This document shows, one piece after another, positions 17,101 through 26,298 of a stretch of DNA of 64,000 nucleotides. The notes beneath the pieces were generated by a model, which saw only the letters and a list, made by a program, of their open reading frames with translations, did not search any database and was not told where the DNA came from. A program made the translations under genes and the position numbers. Origin of the DNA: Ciceribacter sichuanensis (GTDB taxonomy: Bacteria; Pseudomonadota; Alphaproteobacteria; Rhizobiales; Rhizobiaceae); the NCBI RefSeq assembly GCF_024055605.1, contig NZ_JAMXLX010000006.1, positions 347,925 through 411,924 on the forward strand. Direction: 5' to 3'. The first letter of the stretch is position 1. Each line of letters begins with the position of its first letter.

Positions 17101-20100
17101 GGCGTTGGTGATTGCCGAGGCATTATTGTTGTTATAGCCGGCGAAGCCGCCAACTTGACTGCTGCCGGTCACGTAGCCGGTCGAATAGGCATTGGCGATG
17201 GTGCCGTTGACGAAGTTTACGCCGACGAAGCCGCCGATGTTGGAGGCGCTGCCGAGCCCGATGACCCTGCCGGTAGCGTAGGAATCCGTGATCGTCCCCT
17301 CGTTATGCCCGACGAAGCCGCCGATGGGACCCGAACTGCCGGTGACCGTGCCGGTGGCGTAGGACTGACTGATGGTGCCGCCGTCGAGGCTATAGCCGTT
17401 GGCGCCGACAAGACCGCCGATATAGCCGTCGCTGCCCCCGGTGCCGGTGACATTGCCCGTGGCGTAGGATTGGGTGATCGTGCCACCGTTGAAGAGGTAG
17501 CCGACAAGGCCGCCGACCTGATAGCCGGCGCCGGTGACGTTGCCGCTTGCCGAGGAACCGCTCACAGCGCCGCCGTCGACCGCTCCGATGAGGCCGCCGG
17601 TATTGGCCTCTCCGGTGCTCACACCCGAGATGGTCGCACTCGCCGATGCACCCGATACCGAGCCGCCGATCATGTAGCCGATGAGCGCGCCGACGTCGTC
17701 ATTGCCGGTGATGCTGCCGCCGGAGAGTGTCACGTTGCTGATGGTTGCGCCGTTCGTATAGCCGAACAGGCCGACATAATTGGCGCCGGCGCGGTTGATC
17801 GTCAGGCCGCTGATGGTGTGGCCCTGGCCGTTGAAGCTGCCGGTGAAGTTCGAGGTGTCGCTGCCGATGGAAACGAAGCCCGACGAACCCCACAGGCCGC
17901 TGTAATACCCGCCGACGGCGGTGAATGCGCCGGTCAGATCGATATCGGCTCCCAGCGTGTAGCTGGCGGTGAGATCGAGCGACATCAGCTGCAGCGCCGC
18001 CGCGGTCGTGACCACGGTCGAATATTCGCTGCGAAGCATGGGCCGCGTCTGGCCGGCAATCATCACCCAGGTATTGGTGAAATCGAAGCCGGCATAGGTC
18101 GCCTGCGTGTAGGCCGAGGCGTTGGAGATGCCGGTGCCGGCGAAGCTGGTGGCCTGCCCGGTGGAATTTATGTCCCAATAGGCGTTGGACAATGTGAGCG
18201 AGCCCGCCACTATTTCCCCGCCGATCAATCCGCCTGTATTGGCCAGACCCGTCACCCTGCCGCTGGCATAGACATTGGTGATGGTGCCGCCCTGATAGAG
18301 ACTGCCGGCAAAACCGCCGGCATAGTTGCCGGTTGCGGTGACCGAACCTGTGGCATAGGAATCGGAGACGGAGCCGGCGCGCAGACGGCCGATCAGGCCG
18401 CCGACCTCGTCTCCCCCGCTGACCGTCGCGGTCGAGGAGGAGCCGGAGATCGTGCCCTGGTCGAACCAGCCGACCAGTCCGCCGATCTGGCCCGCCGTGC
18501 CCGTCACACTGCCCGTCGCATGCACGTTGATGACCGATCCCGAGGAGACATTGCCGGCGACCGTGCCAACTCTTCCGGCGCCGATGACCGACATGTTCGA
18601 CAGGGTCAGATCCCTGACGGTTCCCCACAGGGTGCCGATCAGTCCGACGGTCGATTGCCCGGGACGGTTGATGGTCAATCGGTCCACCGTGTGCCCGAGA
18701 CCGGTCAGCGTCGTGGTAAAGGATGAAATCGGGTTGAAACCCGCGCCACTGTTCCAGCTTGCCGTGGCCGAGGCGTCGATATCGTTGCCCAGCGCGTAAT
18801 TCGTGCCGTCGACCATGGCCTGCAGGCCGGCCACATCATGGATCAGGGTATAGGCCGCGCCATTGACGGAAAGCGATGCGCCGCTGTCGGGCAGAGACAC
18901 ACGAGCGCCGTTCAGCAGCGAATAGGCTGTGCCATAACCAAGGCTCAGCGCCGCGTTCGTGCCGCTCAAAGTCACATTCTTGGCGATCTTCAGAGCACCG
19001 GCCGCAGACAGGCTGGCGTTTGCATTCGCGTGGCTGTCGACAAGCGCCCCGTTGATCGTCAGGTCGCCCGACGTCGTGGTCAGGCTGAGCGTTCCGTTCG
19101 CCGTGATCGGCCCGGAAACGGTCAGCGTCTGGCTGTTGCTGAAGGCAAAGGATCCCGCGGCGCTGGATGCGCCAAGCGTGGAGATCGTATTGCCGGCATT
19201 GGTCAGGACGACCGAGCCGCCGTTTGCGGCGGTCGCGGTGACGGTGCCGGCCGTGATGGCGGCGGTCTGACTGATGCCGCCGGCGCCGGCGCTGAGGACG
19301 AGCGCGCTGCCGGCGTTGCTGCCCGTAATCGCGGCGTTGATCAAAATACCGCCCGTACTGGCATCGGCCAGCAACGACAATGTCGTGGCGGCTGACCATG
19401 TTACCGCGGCGTCCACAGTGATGTTGCCGGCTTCCGAGCCTGCGCCGTTTGTCGTGATCGCGACGTTGTTGTTGGAGAGATAGGAACTCAGGGTCGTGTT
19501 GTTGATGTTTGCGCCGCTCGCGGTGGGCTGCACTTCCCACGGGTTGGACGACACGGTCACCGAGACATTGCTGGATGCGGACGACGAAATGGTGATGTTG
19601 TAGGGATCGATAAGCCAGGTGCCCATGGCCCCCTGTTCGGAGAGTGTGGAAATGGAGACATTGTCGCCGAGCAGCAGGTTGTGCCCCGAGGTTTCCACGA
19701 GGCCGCCAGCCGCGGTACCGGCGCCGGTCGCCGTGATCTTGCCGTCGAAAACCGTGGTATCGTCCGACCATACGACAGCCCGCCCGCCCGCGCCGGCGGT
19801 GCCGTCAACGCGGATCACAGCACCCGCGGCAACCGCCACCCTGTCGGCCGTCGCCACGTCTTCGTCGAGGAATTTCGTCGCGGCATTGTAACCGCCCTGG
19901 TAATCGCCGCCGATCAGCACGGTGCCGCCGGTTGCGCCGGAGGCATCGACCGTCGCGGCTGAGCCAAGCGCGATCCTGTCGCCGGTGACGACGACCGTGC
20001 CGCCGGAACCGGTGGTGCCGGTTGCCTCGACCGTGCCATTGATGATGACATCGCCGCCGGAAATGCGGATGTCGCCGCCGCTGTCGGGCCGCGCCTGCGG

Positions 20101-20997
20101 AACCGGAACGCGCGTCGGCAGGCTGGCCGAGGCCGTTTGCGGACGGGTGGCGCTGAGCTTGCCGGTGACTTCTACCTTGCCGCCCTCGCCTGCCGTGAGG
20201 AAGATGCGGCCGTCCTTGCTGGCGACGCCGGTCGCCTTGACGACACCGCCGGTATTGCCGGCCAGCGCATAGACATTGCCGCCATTGGCGCGCAGTTCGG
20301 CATTGGCCGCGGCGATGGCGCCGGAATTGCTAGCCTCGGTATCGGAACCGCCGACCACGACGGCGAATAGGCCGTCCGCATCGGCGGTGTCCTTGGCCAG
20401 GATCTCGTAGCCGGCCAGCAGGCCGACGGTGCCGTTTTCGGCGGTGATGCTGCCGGAATTGTCGACCGCGCGGGCAATCAGCGCCACGTCGCCGGAAGCC
20501 GAGCTGATGGTGCCGAGATTGACGACGGCGGCCTTGGAGCTGCCGGAAAAGGTCATCGCGCCGCCGGCGAGGAACTGCTGGTCGGTGACGTCATGGGTGG
20601 AGGCGAAGAAATTGCCGCCGGTCGAGATGACGCCATCCTTGCCGACCACGATGCCGGCGCGGTTGACGAGATAGAGCGAGCCCGTGGCCGTCAGCGATCC
20701 GTCGATCTGCGAACCGAGATTGCCCGTCACGCGGTTAAGCGTTGCGCCCGCGCCGTTGTCGAAATGCACCGATGCGCCCGAACCGATGGAGAAATCTTGC
20801 CATTCGACGATGCCGGTGGCGCTGGTCTGGTCGATCATGAGGCCGGTCGGAACCGCCTGGATATTGCCGGAACCGGCGGTGAAATTACCGCCCGTCGGCA
20901 GGACCTGCTGCGAAAAGGCGGGAAGCGGAAGTGAAACGGTGGCAAGAAGAAGTGCCGTGTAGTGCCGGAAGCCCCGGTTCCGCATCCTTATGCCCAC
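14197..20997 (-). CDS. giant two-partner secretion adhesin TpsA (filamentous haemagglutinin N-domain, GLUG and MBG/YDG repeats)
   Basis: This secreted adhesin has about 2266 residues. A signal peptide ending near LPLPAFSQQ precedes a TPS/haemagglutination-activity domain (about 35-280: QVLPTGGNFTAGSGNIQ, then SLYLVNRAGIVVGKDGVIS). It lacks the textbook NPNL and NPNGI motifs; the second is replaced by VNRAGI. Three blocks of GLUG-type repeats (GGLVG.N.GTI..SYATG) lie at about 840-950, 1105-1310 and 1760-1985. MBG/YDG-type domains occupy about 2035-2195, and a short tail with two cysteines (TCPAGAVMGAACAG) may anchor the protein. GGAGAAGG sits 4 bases before a GTG at 20997. An ATG five codons further upstream (21012) has no ribosome site, and an ATG at 20985 is also possible. 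Partner tpsB overlaps its stop. Confidence 0.9.
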   Translation of the reverse strand: MGIRMRNRGFRHYTALLLATVSLPLPAFSQQVLPTGGNFTAGSGNIQAVPTGLMIDQTSATGIVEWQDFSIGSGASVHFDNGAGATLNRVTGNLGSQIDGSLTATGSLYLVNRAGIVVGKDGVISTGGNFFASTHDVTDQQFLAGGAMTFSGSSKAAVVNLGTISSASGDVALIARAVDNSGSITAENGTVGLLAGYEILAKDTADADGLFAVVVGGSDTEASNSGAIAAANAELRANGGNVYALAGNTGGVVKATGVASKDGRIFLTAGEGGKVEVTGKLSATRPQTASASLPTRVPVPQARPDSGGDIRISGGDVIINGTVEATGTTGSGGTVVVTGDRIALGSAATVDASGATGGTVLIGGDYQGGYNAATKFLDEDVATADRVAVAAGAVIRVDGTAGAGGRAVVWSDDTTVFDGKITATGAGTAAGGLVETSGHNLLLGDNVSISTLSEQGAMGTWLIDPYNITISSSASSNVSVTVSSNPWEVQPTASGANINNTTLSSYLSNNNVAITTNGAGSEAGNITVDAAVTWSAATTLSLLADASTGGILINAAITGSNAGSALVLSAGAGGISQTAAITAGTVTATAANGGSVVLTNAGNTISTLGASSAAGSFAFSNSQTLTVSGPITANGTLSLTTTSGDLTINGALVDSHANANASLSAAGALKIAKNVTLSGTNAALSLGYGTAYSLLNGARVSLPDSGASLSVNGAAYTLIHDVAGLQAMVDGTNYALGNDIDASATASWNSGAGFNPISSFTTTLTGLGHTVDRLTINRPGQSTVGLIGTLWGTVRDLTLSNMSVIGAGRVGTVAGNVSSGSVINVHATGSVTGTAGQIGGLVGWFDQGTISGSSSTATVSGGDEVGGLIGRLRAGSVSDSYATGSVTATGNYAGGFAGSLYQGGTITNVYASGRVTGLANTGGLIGGEIVAGSLTLSNAYWDINSTGQATSFAGTGISNASAYTQATYAGFDFTNTWVMIAGQTRPMLRSEYSTVVTTAAALQLMSLDLTASYTLGADIDLTGAFTAVGGYYSGLWGSSGFVSIGSDTSNFTGSFNGQGHTISGLTINRAGANYVGLFGYTNGATISNVTLSGGSITGNDDVGALIGYMIGGSVSGASASATISGVSTGEANTGGLIGAVDGGAVSGSSASGNVTGAGYQVGGLVGYLFNGGTITQSYATGNVTGTGGSDGYIGGLVGANGYSLDGGTISQSYATGTVTGSSGPIGGFVGHNEGTITDSYATGRVIGLGSASNIGGFVGVNFVNGTIANAYSTGYVTGSSQVGGFAGYNNNNASAITNAYWNTQTSGQSVGIAGGAGSATARTTAQLQGSLPAGFSSSIWGTGTNLYPYFKWQYATTPVAVSGTAYSDAGTTALVGANVTAVSGGSGMGSAVTGANGYYYIMLAPGSSLASAGVLTYLDGGSTKGVAFSDITGTNGAQNVSIYGTAAHLITGQTSLSATQTGYFATLGSYSDTDLGFLSPSTFASLTTSGGYGVYLNTSGNYTLDTNLGSAGLLSLDSGGTFGVSGTVGLTAWGDLDIADAISWSDTSSLTLTTVTSGDITLGGAVTAANGTLVISAAGTATTSSAIDVGLFSLTAGTWRQVAGTLASFHATDFRLGGGATFLRATGGDGSAATPYQLVDVYGLQGMGSASLLTESFELASDIDASSTASWNSGAGFASIGDFATGFTGSLDGAGHTISGLLVNRSVGLAGLFGRIDGTISNLTLSGSVTGSIAGLLGSYNFGTVSNVSVSGTASAGNSHYVGGLIGMNAGTITNSHAAVTVTAGDNAYAGGLVAFNSAATSGGVVISTGTITGSSASGTVGVGANSAAGGLAGANATGISASYATGAVTGGTDSYVGGLVGINTVDGTAGTTGTITTSFATGTVTAGSGATATAGGLVGANAGGIANAYATGNVSGGNTSGGLVGVNSGTVANSYASGTVPSSAAPYGGLIGNNSGTVTASFWNTTTSGTSLGVGIGSSGGVTGLTTAQLSSLSTFTTAGWNIDGDGGTGSIWRIYEGQTGPLLRTFMTALTITGGNGTKVYDASTTSTSVGTLTYSLPGYDASLILGTAAYASGSANVGVYSGGSLALGGLYSGQFGYDITFVSGSLTITPRAITVTADNQSMTAGTAVPALTYTVGGLGLAGSDSLTGTLSTLASSASAAGSYAITQGTLAASANYALSYTGGTLTVTAGPIVPTTPSTPTPTAFPASTVFEQPSSITLGQPARSTGEDLTTCPAGAVMGAACAGVPHPANRSLGQYIIIGSL

Positions 20998-21012
20998 GTT
21001 GCCTTCTCCCAT

Positions 21013-21298
21013 AAATTTGCGGATTTAATAGTAAAATCAAAGTAGCGCCAAATAAACACGACGCAGAGACGAATAATATCCGTGCCGACGATTATGAACC
21101 ATACGCTTTGCTGTCAAGGGCGATATCTGGGTAGGTTTTACGCAGATTGCGTCGATCGCCGAGCGGTCGGAACTTTGCGGAATACTTGTGGCTGCGCGGT
21201 AACAATGCCTATCTCGCGGGCAGGCAGTCCGCTTGACACATTTTTGAGCGAGCCATAGAGAATTTCGACCAACTGGTAAAATAGAGGGGATCGCTGCA
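21013..21298. other. divergent intergenic region, tpsA / BMP operon
   Basis: This holds the promoters for the leftward adhesin genes and the rightward nucleoside-importer operon. It is AT-rich next to tpsA (about 21015-21080). I cannot name a specific operator in it. Confidence 0.4.
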
Positions 21299-22285
21299 AT
21301 GACGAAAGACATCATGTTTACGCGCCGGAGCCTGATGGCGACCGGTCTTGTTCTCGGTTCGGGCATCATCGCTCCCTCCGTCCGCGCCGCCGCTCCCATC
21401 AAGGTCGCCGGCATCCACGGTTCGCCGGTGGAAAACGCCTGGAACTCGGTGCTGCACAAGGCGCTGCAGGATGCCGCCGCCGAAGGCGTCATCGAATACG
21501 TGTTCTCGGAAGGCGTTTCCGGAACCGACTATCCGCGCGCCATGCGCGAATATGCCGAACAGGGCGCCAAGCTGATCATCGGCGAAGCCTATGCTGTTGA
21601 AAGCGAAGCGCGTGAAGTGGCTGCCGACTATCCGGATACCGCCTTCGTGCTCGGTTCGAGCGGCAAGGAATCCGGCGACAATTTCGGCGTCTTCGGCACC
21701 TGGAACCATGACGGCGCCTATCTCGCCGGCATGCTGGCCGGCAAGATGACCAGGAGCAACGTCGTCGGCTCCGTCGGCGCCATGCCGATCCCGGAAGTCA
21801 ACATGCTGATCAACGCCTTCGGCGAAGGCGTGAAGGCCGTCAACCCGGACGCCAAGCTGCTGGTTTCCTTCATCGGCACCTTCTTCGACCCGCCGAAGGC
21901 CCGCGAAGCCGGTCTCGCCCAGATCGACGCCGGCGCCGACATCCTGTTCGGCGAGCGCATCGGCACGGCGGATGCCGCCAAGGAACGCGGCATCAAGTCT
22001 GTCGGCTCGCTGATCGACTATACCCCGCGTTATCCGGAAACCGTGTTCGCCAACGCGCTCTGGGGCTTCCGTCCGATCCTCAACGCGGCGCTGGCCGACG
22101 TTGCCGCCGGCAAGCCGGTGGGCAAGGACTACACTGCCTTCGGTCTTCTGAAGGAAGGCGGCAGCGACATCGCCTATGTGAAGGGTGTCGCCCCGGCCGA
22201 GGCTGAAGCCGCCATGGAAGCCAAGCGCGCCGAGATCAAGTCCGGCGCCTTCGAGGTTCCGCGCAACATGGACGAGCCGAAGTAA
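21299..22285 (+). CDS. BMP-family ABC transporter substrate-binding protein (nucleoside/nucleobase type)
   Basis: This 328-residue periplasmic binding protein has a twin-arginine-like leader (FTRRSLMATGLVLGSG) and begins the mature BMP/PnrA domain at about residue 34. The family signatures GTDYPRAMREYAEQGAKLIIG and WNHDGAYLAGMLAGKM are present. BMP-family proteins bind nucleosides or related purine/pyrimidine compounds. It opens a six-gene plus-strand cluster of binding protein, amidase, ATPase, two permeases and a cytosine deaminase. Uptake of a nucleobase-like compound for use as nitrogen source is the best inference. Confidence 0.9.
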   Translation: MTKDIMFTRRSLMATGLVLGSGIIAPSVRAAAPIKVAGIHGSPVENAWNSVLHKALQDAAAEGVIEYVFSEGVSGTDYPRAMREYAEQGAKLIIGEAYAVESEAREVAADYPDTAFVLGSSGKESGDNFGVFGTWNHDGAYLAGMLAGKMTRSNVVGSVGAMPIPEVNMLINAFGEGVKAVNPDAKLLVSFIGTFFDPPKAREAGLAQIDAGADILFGERIGTADAAKERGIKSVGSLIDYTPRYPETVFANALWGFRPILNAALADVAAGKPVGKDYTAFGLLKEGGSDIAYVKGVAPAEAEAAMEAKRAEIKSGAFEVPRNMDEPK

Positions 22286-22296
22286 CCGGCAATATC

Positions 22297-23718
22297 ATGA
22301 CGAATGACGCAACGTCGCTGGCCGAGGCGATCCGCAAGGGTCGCCTCACGGCTGGCGAGGCGATGCAGGCCGCACTGGAACGCGCCGACCGGTTTTCCGG
22401 TCTCGGCGCGATTTCGCATGTCGACGCCACGCTCGGCGAAGCTGCCGCAAGGGCTGCGGACGAGCGGCTGACCAAAGGCTCTGCGCATGTGCCCTTTGCG
22501 GGCGTGCCGAGCCTTGCCAAGGATCTTGGCGGCCCCTTTGCCGGCCTTCCCGTTTCAGCCGGCTCGCGCATGCTGGATCATGACGGCGAAGGCGCGCCGG
22601 ATTCTGATCTCGCCGCCCGCATGCGCGTTTCGGGCCTCTGTTTCTTCGGGCTGACCACGGTGCCGGAAATGGGGCTTTCCCTTTCCTCCGAACCCGCGAC
22701 CGGACCTGTTTGCCGCAACCCGCTCGATCAGACGCGCACCTCGGGCGGTTCCTCCGGCGGTGCGGCGGCGGCCGTCGCCGCGGGGATCGTTTCGATTGCG
22801 CATGCCACCGATGCCGGTGGTTCCATCCGCATTCCCGCCGCCTGCTGCGGTCTTTTCGGTATCAAGGCGACGCGCGGCGTCATGCCGGCCGGCCCCGGCT
22901 TCGGCAATCATCTCGGCGGCATTGCCAGCGAGCTTGCCATCTGCCGCTCCGCCCGCGATCTCAAGACGATCTTCGAGGCGGTGAAAGGCGATGCGCGCGG
23001 CCCCTTCGCCGATCCCGAACTGGCCACCCCTGATGGCCGGAAACTGCGGATCGGCCTCGTTGCCGAAACCGGCTCCGACCATCCAACCGATCCCGCCCGC
23101 AGCGAAGCCGTCGAGGCGGCGGCACTGGCGCTGGAAGCGGACGGCCACACCCTTATCCGGCTCAACTGGTCTGTGTTCGCCGGTCCGGTCGAAGCGAGCG
23201 GTATTGCGTTCCGCGACATGATCGCCGTCAATCTCGCCAATTTCGTTGCGGCTGTCGGCCTTGATGCCGAAAAGGCCGAGCCGCTGACGCAGGCCTTCAT
23301 TCGCCATGGCGGCAAGGTGACCGGCGGCGCGCTGTGGTCGGCGATGGACGGCACGGTGCATGCGAGCCGCGCGCTCTGGGATCTCTTTGCCGGCTTCGAC
23401 ATTCTCGTGACACCGATGCTGTCGACCGCCCCGCCCGCGCTCGGTTCCTTTCCTTTCGACCATGGCGACATCGACCTGCAGATCCGCCGCATGACGGATT
23501 TCGCGCCGCTTGCCGCCCTTTGCAACATGACCGGCTTTCCGGCCGTGACGCTACCTTTCGGCGCGGATGGCGACGGGCTTCCCCTGCCGGTGCAGATCAT
23601 CGCGCCGATGGGTGCGGATCGCCTTCTTCTGAAGCTTGCGGAACGGCTGGAAAAGCAGGGGCGCTGGCAACATCGTCATGGTGTGGCGGGACTGGATATG
23701 AGAGGACTGGACGCATGA
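22297..23718 (+). CDS. amidase (amidase signature family)
   Basis: This 473-residue protein has the Ser-cisSer-Lys triad of the amidase signature family: Lys in SLAKD (K75), the Gly/Ser-rich [13 protein letters not shown] (cis-Ser near 152) and the nucleophile in DAGGSIRIP (S176). It hydrolyses an amide or ureide bond in an unknown substrate. It begins 11 bases after the binding-protein gene and overlaps the ATPase gene by 4 bases (ATGA), so it belongs to the same transcript. Its place inside a nucleobase importer operon suggests that it acts on an imported ureide or on a ring-opened pyrimidine/purine product. Confidence 0.88.
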   Translation: MTNDATSLAEAIRKGRLTAGEAMQAALERADRFSGLGAISHVDATLGEAAARAADERLTKGSAHVPFAGVPSLAKDLGGPFAGLPVSAGSRMLDHDGEGAPDSDLAARMRVSGLCFFGLTTVPEMGLSLSSEPATGPVCRNPLDQTRTSGGSSGGAAAAVAAGIVSIAHATDAGGSIRIPAACCGLFGIKATRGVMPAGPGFGNHLGGIASELAICRSARDLKTIFEAVKGDARGPFADPELATPDGRKLRIGLVAETGSDHPTDPARSEAVEAAALALEADGHTLIRLNWSVFAGPVEASGIAFRDMIAVNLANFVAAVGLDAEKAEPLTQAFIRHGGKVTGGALWSAMDGTVHASRALWDLFAGFDILVTPMLSTAPPALGSFPFDHGDIDLQIRRMTDFAPLAALCNMTGFPAVTLPFGADGDGLPLPVQIIAPMGADRLLLKLAERLEKQGRWQHRHGVAGLDMRGLDA

Positions 23719-25259
23719 AACCTCCCGTTCTCGAACTTTCCGGCATCTCCAAGCGCTTCGGCGACAACCTCGCCAATGACGACATCTCGCTGACGCTCGC
23801 CGAGGGCGAGATCGTGGCGCTGCTCGGTGAAAACGGCGCGGGCAAGACCACGCTGATGAGTATTCTCTTCGGCCATTACGTGCCCGACAGCGGCAAGGTG
23901 ACGGTGATGGGCGAGGACCTGCCGCCCGGCCGTCCGCGCGCCGCGATCCGCGCCGGCATCGGCATGGTGCACCAGCACTTCGCGCTGGCGCCGAACCTCA
24001 CCGTGCTCGAAAACGTCATGAGCGGCACGGAAAGCCTGTGGTCGCCCGCCTCCAATGTTTCGGCCGGACGGCGCAAGCTGATCGACATTTCCGAGCGCTT
24101 CGGCCTGAAGGTCGATCCCGATGCGCGGCTCGGCGATCTCTCTGTCGGCGAACAGCAGCGTGTCGAGATCCTGAAAGCGCTCTACAACGATGCCCGCATT
24201 CTCGTGCTCGACGAGCCCACGGCGGTCTTGACCCGGATCGAGGCGGAGAAGCTTTTCGCGACGCTGAAGGACATGGCGCGTCAGGGCCTGTCGCTTATCT
24301 TCATTTCCCACAAGCTTGACGAGGTGATGGCGACCGCCGACCGCATCGTCGTGCTGCGCGGCGGCAGGCTGGTGGCGGAACGCAAGGCGGCCGACACCAG
24401 CAAGGCGGAACTGGCCGAACTGATGGTCGGACGCGCCGTGACACGGCCGGTGCGCGACGCCGCCACGCCCGGCGAAGTCGTGCTGGAAGCAATCGGCGTG
24501 AGTGTGCGCCAGGGCGGCGTCGAACGGCTGAAATCCGTGGATTTCAGGCTGCGCGCCGGCGAAGTCCTCGGCATCATCGGCGTTTCGGGCAATGGCCAGG
24601 CGACGCTTGCGCAGCTGCTGAGCGGCACGGCGGAGCGCAGCGCCGGCGACCTGATCCTCTTCGGCCAGGGCATCGGCGACCTGACGGTGGCGGACGCGGT
24701 GGAAAAGGGCATCGGCCGTATTCCCGAAGACCGCAACCGCGAGGGCGTCATCGGCGAGATGGCGATCTGGGAAAACGCGGTGCTGGAACGCCTGCCACGC
24801 TATTCGCGGGGCGGGCTGATCGACCGCAAGGCGGGCATCGCCTTTGCGCGAAAGATCATTGATGCCTTCGACGTGCGCGGCGGCTCCCCGACGAGCCGCA
24901 TCCGGCTTCTCTCCGGCGGCAACATGCAGAAGCTCATTCTCGGGCGAAACCTGATCGAGCATCCGCGCATCCTTCTCGCCGCCCAGCCGGCGCGCGGGCT
25001 GGACGAAGGTGCGGTCGCAGCCGTGCACGAGCGCATTCTGGAAGCGCGCCGGGCGGGCACCGCAGTCTTGCTGATTTCCGAAGACCTCGACGAGATCATG
25101 GCGCTCGCCGACCGCATCCAGGCGATTGTCGGCGGACGGCTGTCTCCGCCGGTTGCGGCCGATGACGCCGATGCGCGCCGGCTCGGGCTGATGATGGCCG
25201 GGGAATGGGAACAGAAAGGCGGCCAAGGAAAAGGCGGGGAGATGAACGATGCGGTTTGA
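23715..25259 (+). CDS. BMP-type ABC transporter ATP-binding protein (double ABC)
   Basis: This 514-residue ATPase has two ABC domains in tandem, as in sugar and nucleoside importers. The first has Walker A GENGAGKTT, signature LSVGEQQR and Walker B ILVLDEP. The second is degenerate, as usual: GVSGNGQAT replaces Walker A, with LSGGNMQK and ILLAAQP. The first site would hydrolyse ATP. The longer open frame upstream overlaps the amidase and is a shadow. The downstream permease gene overlaps its stop. It powers import by the two permeases that follow. Confidence 0.93.
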   Translation: MKPPVLELSGISKRFGDNLANDDISLTLAEGEIVALLGENGAGKTTLMSILFGHYVPDSGKVTVMGEDLPPGRPRAAIRAGIGMVHQHFALAPNLTVLENVMSGTESLWSPASNVSAGRRKLIDISERFGLKVDPDARLGDLSVGEQQRVEILKALYNDARILVLDEPTAVLTRIEAEKLFATLKDMARQGLSLIFISHKLDEVMATADRIVVLRGGRLVAERKAADTSKAELAELMVGRAVTRPVRDAATPGEVVLEAIGVSVRQGGVERLKSVDFRLRAGEVLGIIGVSGNGQATLAQLLSGTAERSAGDLILFGQGIGDLTVADAVEKGIGRIPEDRNREGVIGEMAIWENAVLERLPRYSRGGLIDRKAGIAFARKIIDAFDVRGGSPTSRIRLLSGGNMQKLILGRNLIEHPRILLAAQPARGLDEGAVAAVHERILEARRAGTAVLLISEDLDEIMALADRIQAIVGGRLSPPVAADDADARRLGLMMAGEWEQKGGQGKGGEMNDAV

Positions 25260-26298
25260 GCGACGCGAACACAGGTCGCCGGCGCTGGTGATCGCCACGC
25301 CGCTGATCGCGATTGCCGCCGCTATGGCGATTGCCGGCGTGCTGATCGCGCTCGCGGGCGCGCCCGTCTTCACCGCCTATGGCAAGATCCTGACGAGTGC
25401 TTTCGGGTCGCGCCTTTCGGCGACAGAAACGCTGATGCGCGCCACGCCGCTGATCCTGACCGGGCTTGCGGCCGCCGTCGCCTTCCGGGCGAGGCTGTGG
25501 AATATCGGCGCCGAGGGACAGTTCTATATCGGCGCCATCGCCGTTGCGGCGGCAAGCGCCCATCTTCTCTCCGGGCTCACCCCCATCCTGCAGATCCCGC
25601 TGCTGCTCGTCATCGGCGCTGTCGCCGGCATGGTGATGCTGCTCCTGCCGCTCTGGCTGCGCCTGCGCTTTTCGGTCGACGAGGTGGTGACGACGCTGCT
25701 TCTCAACTTCGTCATCATCCTCTTCGTCTCCATGCTGATCGACGGCGTGCTGAAGGACCCGACGGCCTTCGGCTGGCCGCAATCGGAAGCGGTCGACAAG
25801 GCCGCGCGCCTGCCGAAGCTCATCGACCGTTCGCGCCTGCATATCGGGCTGGCGATTGCCGTGGTCGTCGCGCTGGTGGTGCATTTCGTCCAGACGCGCA
25901 CGGTGTTCGGCGTGCAGTCGCGTGCAGCCGGCCTCAATCCGGCGGGTGCGGTCTTCGCCGGCGTTCCGCTCGGGCGCACGCTGGTCTTCGTCGCGATGAT
26001 TTCAGGCGGGCTTGCCGGCCTTGCGGGCGCGATCGAGGTGCTTGGCGTCAAGGGCTACGTGACCACCGACCTTTCGCCCGGCTACGGCTATTCCGGCATC
26101 GTCGTCGCCATGCTTGCCAATCTCAATCCTGTCGGCGTGGTGTTTGCGGCGCTGTTCACCGCCATGATGTTCGTCGGCGCCGACGGCATGAGCCGCAGCA
26201 TGGGCATCCCGACCTATATCGCCGACGTTACCGTTGCGCTGTCGCTGCTCTCCATGCTGGTCGCCGTCTTCTTCACCCAGTACAGGATCCGCCGATGA
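25249..26298 (+). CDS. BMP-type ABC transporter permease 1
   Basis: This 349-residue inner-membrane protein of the BPD_transp_2 (sugar/nucleoside) family has roughly 9-10 helices. It contains the typical FRARLWNIGAEGQFYIG (about 80-96) and the AAGLNPAGAVFAGVPLGRTL coupling segment (about 225-245). It overlaps the ATPase gene by 11 bases and the next permease by 4. With the second permease it should form the heterodimeric channel. Confidence 0.92.
   Translation: MRFERREHRSPALVIATPLIAIAAAMAIAGVLIALAGAPVFTAYGKILTSAFGSRLSATETLMRATPLILTGLAAAVAFRARLWNIGAEGQFYIGAIAVAAASAHLLSGLTPILQIPLLLVIGAVAGMVMLLLPLWLRLRFSVDEVVTTLLLNFVIILFVSMLIDGVLKDPTAFGWPQSEAVDKAARLPKLIDRSRLHIGLAIAVVVALVVHFVQTRTVFGVQSRAAGLNPAGAVFAGVPLGRTLVFVAMISGGLAGLAGAIEVLGVKGYVTTDLSPGYGYSGIVVAMLANLNPVGVVFAALFTAMMFVGADGMSRSMGIPTYIADVTVALSLLSMLVAVFFTQYRIRR

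Noticed and set aside
14245..18726. A 1493-codon open frame on the plus strand
   Set aside because: It lies entirely antisense to the TpsA adhesin gene. The repetitive, Gly/Thr/Ser-rich coding of tpsA leaves few stops on the other strand. The translation is Arg/Ala/Asp-rich without any domain.
22555..25884. Long minus-strand frames opposite the amidase and ABC genes
   Set aside because: They are antisense to well-supported genes, with low-complexity His/Arg/Gln-rich translations.
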